From contig WIUZ02000011.1 in the NCBI GenBank assembly GCA_015956445.1, forward strand, positions 930,001 to 994,000: a stretch of DNA of 64,000 bases, written 5' to 3'. Position numbers and translations under genes: made by a program. The notes beneath the pieces are model-generated. The model saw only the letters and a program-made list of their open reading frames with translations. It searched no databases and was not told the DNA's origin. Source of the DNA: Thelephora terrestris. Lineage: Eukaryota; Basidiomycota; Agaricomycetes; Thelephorales; Thelephoraceae. Of this stretch, positions 54,290 through 64,000 are shown piece by piece. How positions within the stretch are numbered: the stretch's first letter is position 1; every line of letters starts with the position of its first letter.

Positions 54290-55718
54290 AATGCGTGGGA
54301 GTAAAGGACAAAGGGCCTTACTAGTGTGTGAAGGAAAGCATAAAAGAACAATAGTCCACATGAAACATAGGGGGAAAGATAACACTAGGCCTAAAAGAAA
54401 AAAGGGACATATGGTCATTAAAGTTCATACCTGGGAACACACCCAAGGGTCAGGTGAGCAATCTCCTTGACATGCCTTTGCCAGCTGGATTCGGTAGTAG
54501 AGCTCTACACAACCCTTGTTGTCGGTAGGTGGTGACAGCATCATGGATTAGTGGCAACCTCAACATATGTCCAAACATGAGGAGGTAGGCCTAGACTCAT
54601 GGAACATGAGGGACTACATGCTTTGCTGGCATTTCACACTAACGGCTACTTCCACATTTGCTTGGCTAACCAAAAGGGTCCTAGAGGCAATCCTTTTGAG
54701 TAACAGTGATTCTTTTCTTTGGTTAGGAAGACTTTGATGTGATGTTCCACATGTGTGATCAGGGTCCAGGGTTTATCATTATCGTGATGTCATAAATGAG
54801 TCATCAGGGTCGTAAAAGGGGGGCATCAAGGTCATGAGACCTATATTTAGTGCACGTGCATTTGAGGTGTTCTGGAACGAAGTTCTTCCAAGGCCGTCCA
54901 ATGGGCCGAGATGTCAGCTTGATGTAGTAAGCCAATGATGATGGTACAATGGCAGAAGTTGATGTGACCTGGACCAATGAGGTGCGTCGAGGTAGGTCAC
55001 GTGAAGGAACACCACTCTAGGCTATAAGAAGGACGTCTTCTTGGAGCCATCCTTGATCAGCAACACCAGCAACTTCCCATCATCATACCATGATGTCTCT
55101 TACCACAACCACACCTACCAAGTTCCTCAGGGGATCGCCACTATCTCCCGTACCGACTGTTGTGCCTTCAAGGCCAAGGAGTACGCTTGCAAAGAGGGTA
55201 GCCTCTACATTTTGGATGACAATGTAGACCATCTTTTGACAGTTTTGTTTGTGAAAAGACAGGTCTAATGCCTTCCTAGATCCTTGCAGCCATAAAGAAG
55301 GTGGATATTGAACGCTTTAGGGAAACTATCCCACATCTTCCATTCTTGACCTGGGATGATGAGCTCTGGTTCAGTATCATGGTCGCCGAGAAGGTGATGC
55401 ACCAGATGAGGGGTCTTTTTGGGGAACTGGGGCATCCTGTCAAGAAGGAGTTGTGGTACACCCTGATGCGAGGGATTCACAATCAAGATCAGTTGGAACA
55501 TGGGGCTACCGTTCCTCAGGCTATCCGCCATGCCACCACGTCCACCACCCTGCTCTGGTCTCTGGTTCGAGAAGGGGACAGCAAGGTGGGTTGCCTTGGT
55601 GTTTAGAGTATGACTCTCTTAAACCAAGACTCCTTTAGGTCAAACATTTGGAATGTGAGGTGAAGGAAGTGAAGACAGAGGCGCTTTGTATTTCCGAGGA
55701 GTGTGCTAAAATGAAGGA
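54290..55718 (-). mobile_element. T copy H: old, CpG-decayed, truncated
   Basis: Follows T copy B (15340-16900) from AATGCGTGGGAGTAAAG through the gene start to the coiled-coil exon, ending at M8. Gene traces: exon 1 around 55090-55220, exon 2 about 55290-55580 (LTWDDELWFSIMVAEKVMHQM, KKELWYTLMRG), then the start of exon 3. It differs from other copies largely by CG to TG or CA changes. Broken. Confidence 0.7.
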
Positions 55719-55993
55719 CACTGGGGGCAAGGGGTGGTGTTCCGGTCCAGAACATTGCAAGTTCATTGCAAGGAAATGGACGATGTACCTGGCAAAAACC
55801 CACCCAGTACATCACAAACTCATTCTGAATTTTCCAGGCTAATTTCTTGCAGTGTTCTGGAACAGAAGATGGTCAGTACATTCACAGTGTTCCAGTGATG
55901 TCCCCATTAGGTAATCCATCGGTACATTCAGAATTTTCCCAAAGAATGTAACCTCGATGTTGCTGATCAGCGCATTTACAATGTTCCTGGTCA
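55719..55993. mobile_element. M8: left part of a CACTG element, cut by M1d
   Basis: Starts CACTGGGGGCAAGGGGTGGTG after GGA. The interior (CCAGAACATTGCAAGTTCATTG, CAGTGTTCTGGAACAG) is a further subfamily. The right part is missing because M1d and then G2 follow. Confidence 0.7.
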
Positions 55994-56452
55994 CACTGGG
56001 GACAAGGGGTCAAATACCCAGTGGGTACATGCTGAAGACATTGTGATCACTTGTTGACTGTGATCACAATGTGCGCAGTGGGGGAAATTTGAATACACTC
56101 AAAATGTGCCTGGCCATGTGAATCCAATGTGCCCAGTGGGCACATTTTGATTGCAATCGCAATGTACACATCAATGTGATCTCAATGTGGCTGCTGTGCA
56201 CATTTTAATTTCTTTCACAATGTTCCCATCAATGTGTTCCAAATGTACCCAGCTCATTACATAATAGTTTCTTTCACAATGTTGTCCACAATGTGCCCAG
56301 CATGTGGCTGAGCCACTCATTCAAAATTCTTCCAAATATTATCCAGTGATGTGTCCATAATGTCCCCAGGGGGTTCTTTTTGAAGTAATCACAGTTGAAT
56401 CTCAATATCGTTCAATTTCATCATGAACATTCAAAGAAATCACTATGTGTAT
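55994..56452. mobile_element. M1d: M1-type hairpin element, left half only
   Basis: CACTGGGGACAAGGGGTCAAATACC start, TCA before it, following the M1a/M1b left arm to near its middle (CACTATGTGTAT), where G2 begins with TGTCAGGGCC. The right half is absent from the window. Confidence 0.8.
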
Positions 56453-56790
56453 TGTCAGGGCCACTCTTTGCCCTTCAGGTACCAGTGCTGTTGGTGAGTC
56501 GCAACTCCAACCAACAAGAAACAATGGGGCAAAGGGGGAACGACTTCCCTATATCCACCCAAAGTCTTCGTGGTCCAAAACGCGATGGACGAGCGTTCTC
56601 CGGTAGGTTGTCCGAATTCACAGCAGGAGTGCCGAGCCTCTATCCGATAAATCCCTATCTTCTTCTGAGGACAGATATAAGAGCCCGAGGATGGCGCCTC
56701 AAACTGTTGCTTGATCAAGAGAGCGGCGAGGAACTCCTTTTCGTAAGCGCGTTCGCCGATTCTTGACACAAGGCTGAGAGAGAGAGGAGA
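56453..56790 (-). mobile_element. G2: end fragment of a G element
   Basis: TGTCAGGGCCACTCTTTGCCC and the next 338 bases match G1 21261-21600 closely. It stops at M5b within GAGAGAGAGGAGA. The continuation after M5b (61126-61423) corresponds to G1 24354 onward, so about 2.75 kb of G is missing between. Confidence 0.75.
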
Positions 56791-57413
56791 CACTGGGGGC
56801 AAGGGCACCTGGAATCGGTGATTACATCTTGATTACATGGTGAGTTCATGTGCACTTTTCAATGATTGTAATCGCCGATTCCAGGTTGATTACATTTCAA
56901 ATGTTACCTTGACATGTAATCCAGCCAATGTCCACCAATTACATTTGCAATGTTCTCTACAAATGTTTCTGGGATGTTTTTTACCTGTTGGCAAAAATGG
57001 TACTGCAATGTAGTCAACATGGTCTTCAATCGTCCGAGATGTAATCTAAATGTGCTCAAAAACATGAGATGTTTTCACAATGTGCCCAGTGGGTGTCAGG
57101 AACATGGTATTTTTAAACTTTTTATAACACGCTCTTTCTTCGAACTCTTCTTATCACTTCTTATGTTTTGAATGCTTCACACTCCTTATCCTTCACACCA
57201 ATCATTCAAAAACACACACGCGCGTACTATTCCCAGCGAATCCACAACGAGCTATACAAAGTGCTATCATCGTCCCATCAGAAATCAACTCTATCTACGG
57301 CAGGCCTAAAGGTCATCAACTGTCCATCCCGGAGATCGTAGTGCTGGCCCCTCCTCGCTAGGACCTCCCCAAACTTGGCGTCACCGTCTTCGGCACTCAG
57401 CTGAACGACCAGT

Positions 57414-59520
57414 TCAAGCCGATAGGAAGAGATGCCTTCGAGCGGACCGATCAGCCTCCCAGATGTCACCGAACTGCTGAACACCTGGTCCCACATCTCC
57501 ATCACCGGGTGACTGCTCGACAGCACTATCAACGTAGTCGGCGAGCGACCCTCCGTCTCCCTCATTGGACCCCTGGGTGGGATCCTGCCTTGCGAGGCGA
57601 AGCTGGTGTCGGAGTTGGATCTCGGACTCGACCTGTCGGTAAGGACAGTGGACCCAATATCGGAACCCTCGCTCCTCACCTCGACCAGATTGGTCACCAT
57701 CCGACTCAACTGGTCGAGGGTAAGGATTAGCCGACGCGGTCATACAATGAGCAGGACGGCGTCGAGAGCGTTTGCATCGTTGCCCCTTAGTCACCGGACG
57801 TACCTCGGTGACCCTCGGAGCATCTTCGGCTCGGTCAACTTCCATGACCTCATCATCGATCTTCACCAACTGATGGATCGGCTGCAAGACGCAACGCCCA
57901 CAGTTTTCCTTGTCGGAAGCGGCCAAAGTCGAAACCGGACCTGGAGTTGGCACGGGAACCGCGTTCTCGATCGAAGGCGTCACGTAGGACGACGGGGTAG
58001 GCGATGGGAGTACCACCTCGTCGGCGTACTCCAACTCGAATGGAACATCGGCTGTCCCCTGACCAACCAATTTGGGACCCTCCTGACAGTTGCAGGTCTT
58101 GTCCTGCAAGGACTCAACCTGCGCCGTCAGCACCGCCACCACGTTCTCGAGTTCTTCCGTCTAGAAGAAGTCTTTCAGTTATTGCACAAACTGCAAAGGC
58201 TGAAAGACGACCTTTTCGTCTCTCCTGGCCAACGCCCCTTTAATGTTGTTGTCCCTAACCTTCAACCCGGCGATCAACTCCTGATGGTTGGCGACCATTG
58301 CCTCCAACGCCTCATTCGTCCCTTGTTGGAAGGCTGCTAAGGTCTCCTTCATCTGAAGACCCTCCGCTGACAAACGAAGGACGTCTGCCTTCGCTTCTTT
58401 CACTTCACGCTCCAATCGTTCAACCTAGGCAGTCTGATTAGTCGAGAGTCATACTCGAATATTCAGACAGAAAACACTGGGGGCAAGGGCACCTGGAATC
58501 AGTGATTACATCTTGATTACATGGTGAGTTCATGTGCACTTTTCAGTGGTTGTAATCGCCAATTCCAGGTTGATTACATTTCAAATGTTACCTTGACATG
58601 TAATCCAGCCAATGTCCACCAATTACATTTGAAATGTTCTCTACAAATGTTTCTGGGATGTTTTTTACCTGTTGGCAAAAATGATACTGCAATGTAGTCA
58701 GCATGTTCTTCAATTGTCCAAGATGTAATCTAAATGCGCTCAAAAACATGAGATGTTTTCACAATGTGCCCAGTGGGCACATTCAGGAAACATTGCTTGG
58801 CAACATTTTGAGGAAATTCCAGATGGAGTTGATGGGCACAGTTGAATTACATGTCAAGGTAACATTTGAAATGTAATCAACCTGGAATCGGCGATTACAA
58901 TCATTGAAAAGTGCACATGAACTCACCATGTAATCAAGATGTAATCACCGATTCCAGGTGCCCCTGCCCCCAGTGAAACCTACCCGGCTTTCTCCTTCCC
59001 GAACGAGCGACCACAATAGACTAGTGGAAGCGGTGGCATGGCGGACAGCCCGAGGAACGGTTGCTCCGTGCTCCAATAGGGTCCTGATCGTAGATTCCCC
59101 TCTGCAGGGTGTACCAGAGCTCCTTCTTGATCGGATGCTCCAGCTCTCCGAACCTACCCCTCATCTGGAAGGCCACCTTCTCCGCAATTATCGTACGGAC
59201 CCAGAGCTCGTCGTCCCAGGTTAACCCCATCAAATGAGGGATTGTCTCCCTGAAACGTTTGGTGTCCACTTCTGTGATGACCTCCAAGATCTAGAAGCCG
59301 TTAGTTTGACATCAACGCCAAAAGAACGTTCCTCTACCTAGAGGAAGGCGTTAGTGCAAACATACTAAGCTCTAGGTCTCCCCCATACCTGGTCATCCGT
59401 GGTATAGGGAGTCCCAGCCGCACAGGCGTAGGTCTTGCGAGCGGCGGCACGACGGTCGATGCGAGAGATGGTGGAGATGCCGTTGGCAACTTTGTAAGTG
59501 TGGTTGTTGGGGAAGGACAT
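57414..59520 (-). CDS. T-element coiled-coil gene, copy C
   Basis: ATG at 59520 in GGACATGTTGTGG; exon 1 to about 59389, exon 2 about 59290-58984, exon 3 about 58424-58212, exon 4 from about 58160 to the stop at 57414. M5c lies in intron 2, right beside the donor side of exon 2. The protein has the copy B layout: WDDELWVRTIIAEK block, coiled coil, TCNC, VKIDDEV, KRSRRR. A second open frame covers 57709-57278. Function unknown. Confidence 0.6.
58475..58975. mobile_element. M5c: CACTG-type hairpin MITE, 501 bp, in an intron
   Basis: AAA duplication at 58472-58474 and 58976-58978. It lies in intron 2 of the T copy C gene. Very close to M5a and M5b in sequence and length. Confidence 0.92.
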
Positions 59521-61125
59521 GTTGTGGTAAGATGATGGGGAAGTTGCTGGTGTTGCTGATCAAGGATGGCTCCAAGAAGACGTCCTTCTTATAGCCTAGA
59601 TTGGTGATCCTTCACGTGACCTACCTCGACGAACCTCATTGGTCCGGGTCACATCAACTTCCACCCCTGTACCATCATTGTCGGCTTACTACATCAAGCT
59701 GACACCTCGGCCCGCGGGACGGCCTTGGAAGAACTTCGTTCCGGAACGCCTAGAACACGCGCGCACTAAAAATAGGTCTCAAGACCCTGATGACCCCTTT
59801 ATGACATCACGAACCCCTTTTTACGACCCCTCATGACTTTACGATTACGAACAACCCTGAACCCTGGAACACACACGTGGGCACGGGGTATCAACATTTG
59901 GACACTGTGCTTCTAATCGGATAGTAACCCTATCTGATCTAGTTGTGCTTTGGAAGCAGAGTAGGCCCGAGCCGAGAACGGCGGCCGAAGAATATAATCC
60001 CTGGTGCCACTTAGGAAGAACAATATTCCCGGGTGCTATGCCTAATCAAGACTGGGTCTGATCAAGCGATTACGGTTGCAACTCCCAGGTTACTGCCTGT
60101 CCGTTGGTATCATACCACCTACCTACAACAAGGGATGTGTAGAGTTCCTTCGATCTCTAGCCAATCACAGAAGCTCAGAGACGGTGCTCACCTGACCCTT
60201 GGGTGTGGTCTAGATTCAGGTACGAACTTTCATGACCCATGCCCCTATTTCTTTTAGGACTAGTGTTATCTTTACCCCTATGTTTCATGCGGACATTCCT
60301 TATCTTTTATGTAATCCTTCACACGCTAGTAAGGCCCTTTGTCCTTTATCTTCCCACGCGTCACATTTGTTCGCTTCCCTTACTTGGCGTTCTCACACTC
60401 CTTATCTCCCTTTGTTCTGGACTTGATAAGGGTATATTAGGGTATTGACGTCATGGCCACTCATTTAGTATAAGTAGCAACTGTGGCTGTATCGTAGTAC
60501 CTTAGTTTTGTTACCTCAGGAAATCCTCTGCCCTTCTCAGCCCAGTTGCAGTTAAGGACAAGTCAGAGTTTCTTGTTTGATCCAAGACATCCCCCATCTG
60601 CTCTCCCTCCCGCTCTGCGCATCAACTGCGCCTCGTAACTATAGACTCCCAGCAGTCATATTAGAATACCTCGAGCGTCCAGTCGATCAACTGGTGGAGT
60701 CATCAATCCTGCTGTAGGGATCAACCCTTGCTTGTTAAACCGAACGAAGTACAGTTTAGGTTGGGTTTCTCTTTAGGATTTCGACCTGACTTGTAGTGAC
60801 CTCGGACAACCTACCGGAAGAATAGAGACGTGATCGTTCTCTCACAAGCTAGTTGGACTAGTGAGTACTCTGCGGAGTCGGCTCAGTGCACTGGTAGTTG
60901 TTAGGGTAGAGTGGCCCTGACAGTGGGCACATTCAGGAAACATTGCTTGGGAACATTTTGAGGAAATTTCAAATGGAGTTGGTGGGCACAGTTGAATTAC
61001 ATGTCAAGGTAACATTTGAAATGTAATCAACCTGGAATCGGCGATTACAATTATTGAAAAGTGCACATGAACTCACCATGTAATCAGGATGTAATCACCG
61101 ATTCCAGGTGCCCCTGCCCCCAGTG

Positions 61126-61423
61126 GGAGGAGGTTGTCCGCGAGACGTCTGAGGAGACAGCGGTTAACCCGGTTAGCAGTTCTCCCGAGTTGGAGTACGC
61201 CGGGGAGAACGAAGTGGCCGTTCCAGTTCCGCCTCCGTCGATCTCTCCGGTACGTAGACAGCGTTCCATTTGTGCCTGTCGATGGGTTCCTTACAACGGC
61301 GCACGTCGTCCAGCCCATCGTATGTGCCCCAGCAATCCCAACGTCGTCCGACAGGGTGGAGACATCGCGTCCACCGTCTTATTCCGACGCGACGATGTTA
61401 CAGTGTCGCCTGGATCGTGGCGA
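61126..61423 (-). mobile_element. G3: internal fragment of a G element
   Basis: Matches G1 from GGAGGAGGTTGT (24354) through the gene block LEYAGENEVAVPVPPPSISPVR and RMCPSNPNVV, and shows the unoccupied S1 target (CCCAACGTCGTCCGACAGGG). It continues to TCGTGGCGA, where M9 begins. Confidence 0.75.
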
Positions 61424-62048
61424 CACTGGGGGCAGACCCCTACTTACCCGGCAGGCAAATTGAGGGTTTTTTGAGAGTTTTTCAACATTTTACTCACATT
61501 TTACCCAGTGGGTTAATTGTGAACAAATTCAAAACTTACCCACCACTTTGCCCACACTTTGATCAGTGGGTAAGTTTTGAATTTGTTCTGAACAAGTTCA
61601 TCAGTTAGCCCATGAGGTACTTCTTTGACAAACCCCAAGGGTTCTTTCACAAATCACACCAAATGTGCCCACCACATGCTCTGAGCCACTCATCAAGAGT
61701 TCTTTCAAAACTTGCTCACAACATACTCAGTAACATATTCACCAGGTTTTCTTTGATGTAATCACAACAAACTCTTGATATGCTCAGTTTCTTGACAAAC
61801 CCTCAACAATCCCACTGTGTACATGATTGAACATGTTGTGGGCGAATTTCTGGGTAATTTGTGAAAGAACTCTTAGAGTTTTGTCAAAGAAGTACCTCAT
61901 GGGCAAACTGATGAGCTTGTTGAGAACAATTTCAAAACTTACCCACCAATCAAAGTGTGGGCAAAGTGGTGGGTAAGTTTTGAATTTATTCACAATTAAC
62001 CCACTGGGTAAAATCTGAGTAAATTGTTGAAAAACTCTCAAAAAACCC
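61424..62048. mobile_element. M9: CACTG hairpin element, cut by T copy D
   Basis: CACTGGGGGCAGACCCCTACTT start, CGA before it. The two arms (GGTTAATTGTGAACAAATTCAAAAC mirrored near 61975) make a hairpin centred near 61760. T copy D interrupts it a few tens of bases before its expected end, which lies beyond the window. Confidence 0.82.
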
Positions 62049-64000
62049 TGTCAGGAACATGGTATTTTTAAAACTTTTTATAACACGCTCTTTCTTTGAA
62101 CTCTTCTTACCATTTCTTATGTTTGAATGTTTCACATTCCTTATCCTTCATACCAATCATTCAAAACACACCAACGCGCATACATTCACGGCAATACGGA
62201 ACAACATGGCTATACTAATGCTTATACAACGTCCTCAAAAGTCGACGCTATCTACGGCAGGCCTAAAAGTCATCAACTGTCCATCCCGGAGATCGTAGTG
62301 TTGGCCCCTCCTCGCTAGGACCTCCCCGAACATGGCGTCACCGTCTTCGGCACTCAGCTGAACGACCAGTTCAAGCCGATAGGAAGAGATGCCTTCGAGC
62401 GGACCGATCAGCCTCCCAGATGTCACCGAACTGCTGAACACCTGATCCCACATCTCCATCACCGGGTGACTGCTCGACAGCACTATCAACGTAGTCGGCG
62501 AGCAACCCTCCATCTCCCTCATCGGACCCCTGGGTGGGATCCTGCCTTGCGAGGCGAAGCTGGTGTCGGAGTTGGATCTCAGACTCGACCTGTCGGTAAG
62601 GACGGTGGACCCGATATCGGAATCCTCGCTCCTCACCTCGACCAGAGAGGTCACCATCCGACTCAACTGGTCGAGGGTAAGGATTAGCCGACGCGGTCAT
62701 ACGATGAGCAGGATGGCGTCGAGAGTGTTTGCAACGTTGCCCCTTAGTCACCGGACGTACCTCAGCGACCCTCGGAGCATCTTCAGCTCGGTCAACCACC
62801 ATGACCTCATCCTCGATCTTCACCAACTGATGGACCAGCTGCAGGACGCAGCACCCACAGTTCTCTTTGTCGGATGCAGCCAACGTGGAAGCCAGACCTG
62901 GAGTTGGCACGGGAACCGTGTTCTCGATTGGAGGCGTCGCATAGGACGACGGGTTAGGCGAAGGAAGTACCACCTCGTCGGCGTACTCCAGCTTGAACGG
63001 AACATCGGCTGTCCCCTCACCAACCAATTTGGGACCCTCCTTACAGTTACAGGTCTTGTCCTGCAAGGACTCGACCTGTGCTGTTAATACGGCCACTATG
63101 TTCTCAAGCTCTTCCGTCTAGAAGAAGTGTCAGCTTCCCTCATTTCGTCTTCGAGATGAGGAAAGCTACCTTTTCATCCCTCCTGACCAATGCCCCCTTG
63201 ATGTTGTTATCCCGAACTTTCAACCCGGCAATCAACTCCTGATGGTTGGCGACCATTGCCTCCAACGCCTCGTTCGTTCCCTGTTGGAAGGCTGCCAAGG
63301 TCTCCTTCATCTGAAGACCCTCCGCTGACAAACGAAGGACGTCTGCCTTCGCCTCTTCCACCTCACGCTCCAATCGTTCAACCTAGGCAGTCGGATTAGT
63401 CGAGAGTCATACTCGAATATTCAGACAGAAAACCTACCCGGCTTTCTCCTTCCCGAACGAGTGACCACAAGAGACTAGTGGAAGCGGTGGCGTGGCGGAC
63501 GGCCTGAGGAACAGTAGCTCCGTGCTCCAATAGGTCCTGATCGTAGATTCCCCTCTGTAGAGTGTACCAGAGCTCCTTCTTGATCGGATGCTCTAACTCT
63601 CCGAACCTACCCCTCATCTGGAAGGCCACCTTCTCGGCGATTATCGTACGGACCCAGAGTTCATCGTCCCAGGTCAATCCCTTCAAGTGAGGAATCGTCT
63701 CCCTGAGACGTTCGGCGTCCACCTCCGTGATGACCTCCAAGATCTAGAAGCCGTTAGCTGGACATCAACGCCCAAAAGAACGTAACCTCTACCTAGAGGA
63801 AGGCGTTAGTGCTAGCACACAAAGCTCTAGGTCTCCCCCATACCTGATCATCCGTGGTATAGGGAGTCCCCGCCGCACAGGCGTAGGTCTTACGAGCAGC
63901 GGCACGACGGTCAATACGGGAGATGGTGGAGATGCCGTTGGCGACTTTGAAGGTATGGTTGTTGGGGAAGGACATGTTTTGGTAAGATGATGGGGAAGTT
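62049..64000 (+). mobile_element. T copy D, runs off the right window edge
   Basis: TGTCAGGAACATGGTATTTTTAA start inside M9, then the same layout as T copy C through the upstream leader of the gene. No M element in the part seen. The right end lies outside. Confidence 0.85.
62371..63975 (-). CDS. T-element coiled-coil gene, copy D
   Basis: ATG at 63975; exons 63975-63844, 63743-63438, about 63382-63170 and about 63118-62371, matching copy B exon for exon. MSFPNNHTFKVANG start, LTWDDELWVRTIIAEK block, coiled coil, TCNC, VKIEDEVMVVDRAED, then a KHSRRH patch slightly different from KRSRRR. The second frame is open at 62666-62235. Function unknown. It looks uninterrupted by other elements. Confidence 0.62.

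Larger units (their letters stand above)
57094..60922 (+). mobile_element. T copy C: complete LTR-shaped element, 3829 bp with M5c
   Basis: TGTCAGGAACATGGTA...GAGTGGCCCTGACA with GTGGG at 57089-57093 and 60923-60927. Net length 3325 bp, matching copy B (3304 bp). Plus-strand TATA-like TATAAG at about 60469. Target is M5b. Apart from M5c it looks nearly whole. Confidence 0.88.
56791..61125. mobile_element. M5b: CACTG hairpin MITE (501 bp net) with T copy C inside
   Basis: Left part 56791-57093, right part 60928-61125; together exactly 501 bases, as M5a and M5c. The bases flanking it (AGA left, GGA right) do not match and belong to two G positions 2.75 kb apart. Confidence 0.85.

Overview
The window reads as a transposon-packed stretch of a filamentous fungal genome, most likely a basidiomycete of the Agaricomycetes. 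The reasons are the 49-99 nt GT-AG introns, a Ty3/Gypsy element, CACTG-ended hairpin elements, and a transposase (32888-38048) whose CDPKHIFK and DPADKQNVPKA motifs I recall from agaricomycete proteins. No rRNA, tRNA or bacterial-type operon was seen. Family names T, S, G, A, B and M are my own labels. All boundaries come from reading termini and target-site duplications (TSDs) by eye.

Left part (1-9754), the least repetitive: a long acidic/coiled-coil protein gene split in frame by a CACTG hairpin element (M1a, 425-1342); a pyrimidine-rich intergenic stretch; a tandem cluster of small paralogous genes of unknown function (5219-8230) with a conserved short intron; then a promoter-like stretch with two perfect heat-shock elements before a TATA box.

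Middle and right (9755-64000) are nested mobile DNA. T (3.3 kb) and S (2.27 kb) share termini TGTCA(G/C)GAAC...CCCTGACA, make 5-bp TSDs, carry a TATA box near their 3' side and contain protein genes, but no transposase or reverse transcriptase. They look like gene-bearing, LTR-shaped units. T occurs at 9755-14739, 14771-18074, 20878-21260 (remnant), 27432-28286 plus 51979-54015, 54290-55718 (old), 57094-60922 and 62049-64000. S occurs at 14740-20789 (part), 24575-27389 and 40819-43090. G is a diverged relative of T. At least 15 CACTG...CAGTG hairpin elements (M) with 3-bp TSDs sit in everything, including each other. A Ty3/Gypsy element (38778-51978) has lost part of its 5' LTR and carries one S and three M insertions. 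Element A (28287-38777) is a giant palindrome with about 2.1-kb arms holding telomere-like CCTAAC tracts. It contains a solo LTR and B, a P-like DNA transposon with a five-exon transposase gene and an 8-bp TSD.

Order of events readable from nesting: Gypsy entered a T copy; S2 and three M elements entered Gypsy; A now sits where both that T copy and the Gypsy 5' LTR are cut, with no TSD; B and a solo LTR entered A. The matching TSDs of most M, S and T copies imply recent activity, while T copy H shows heavy CpG decay and is older.
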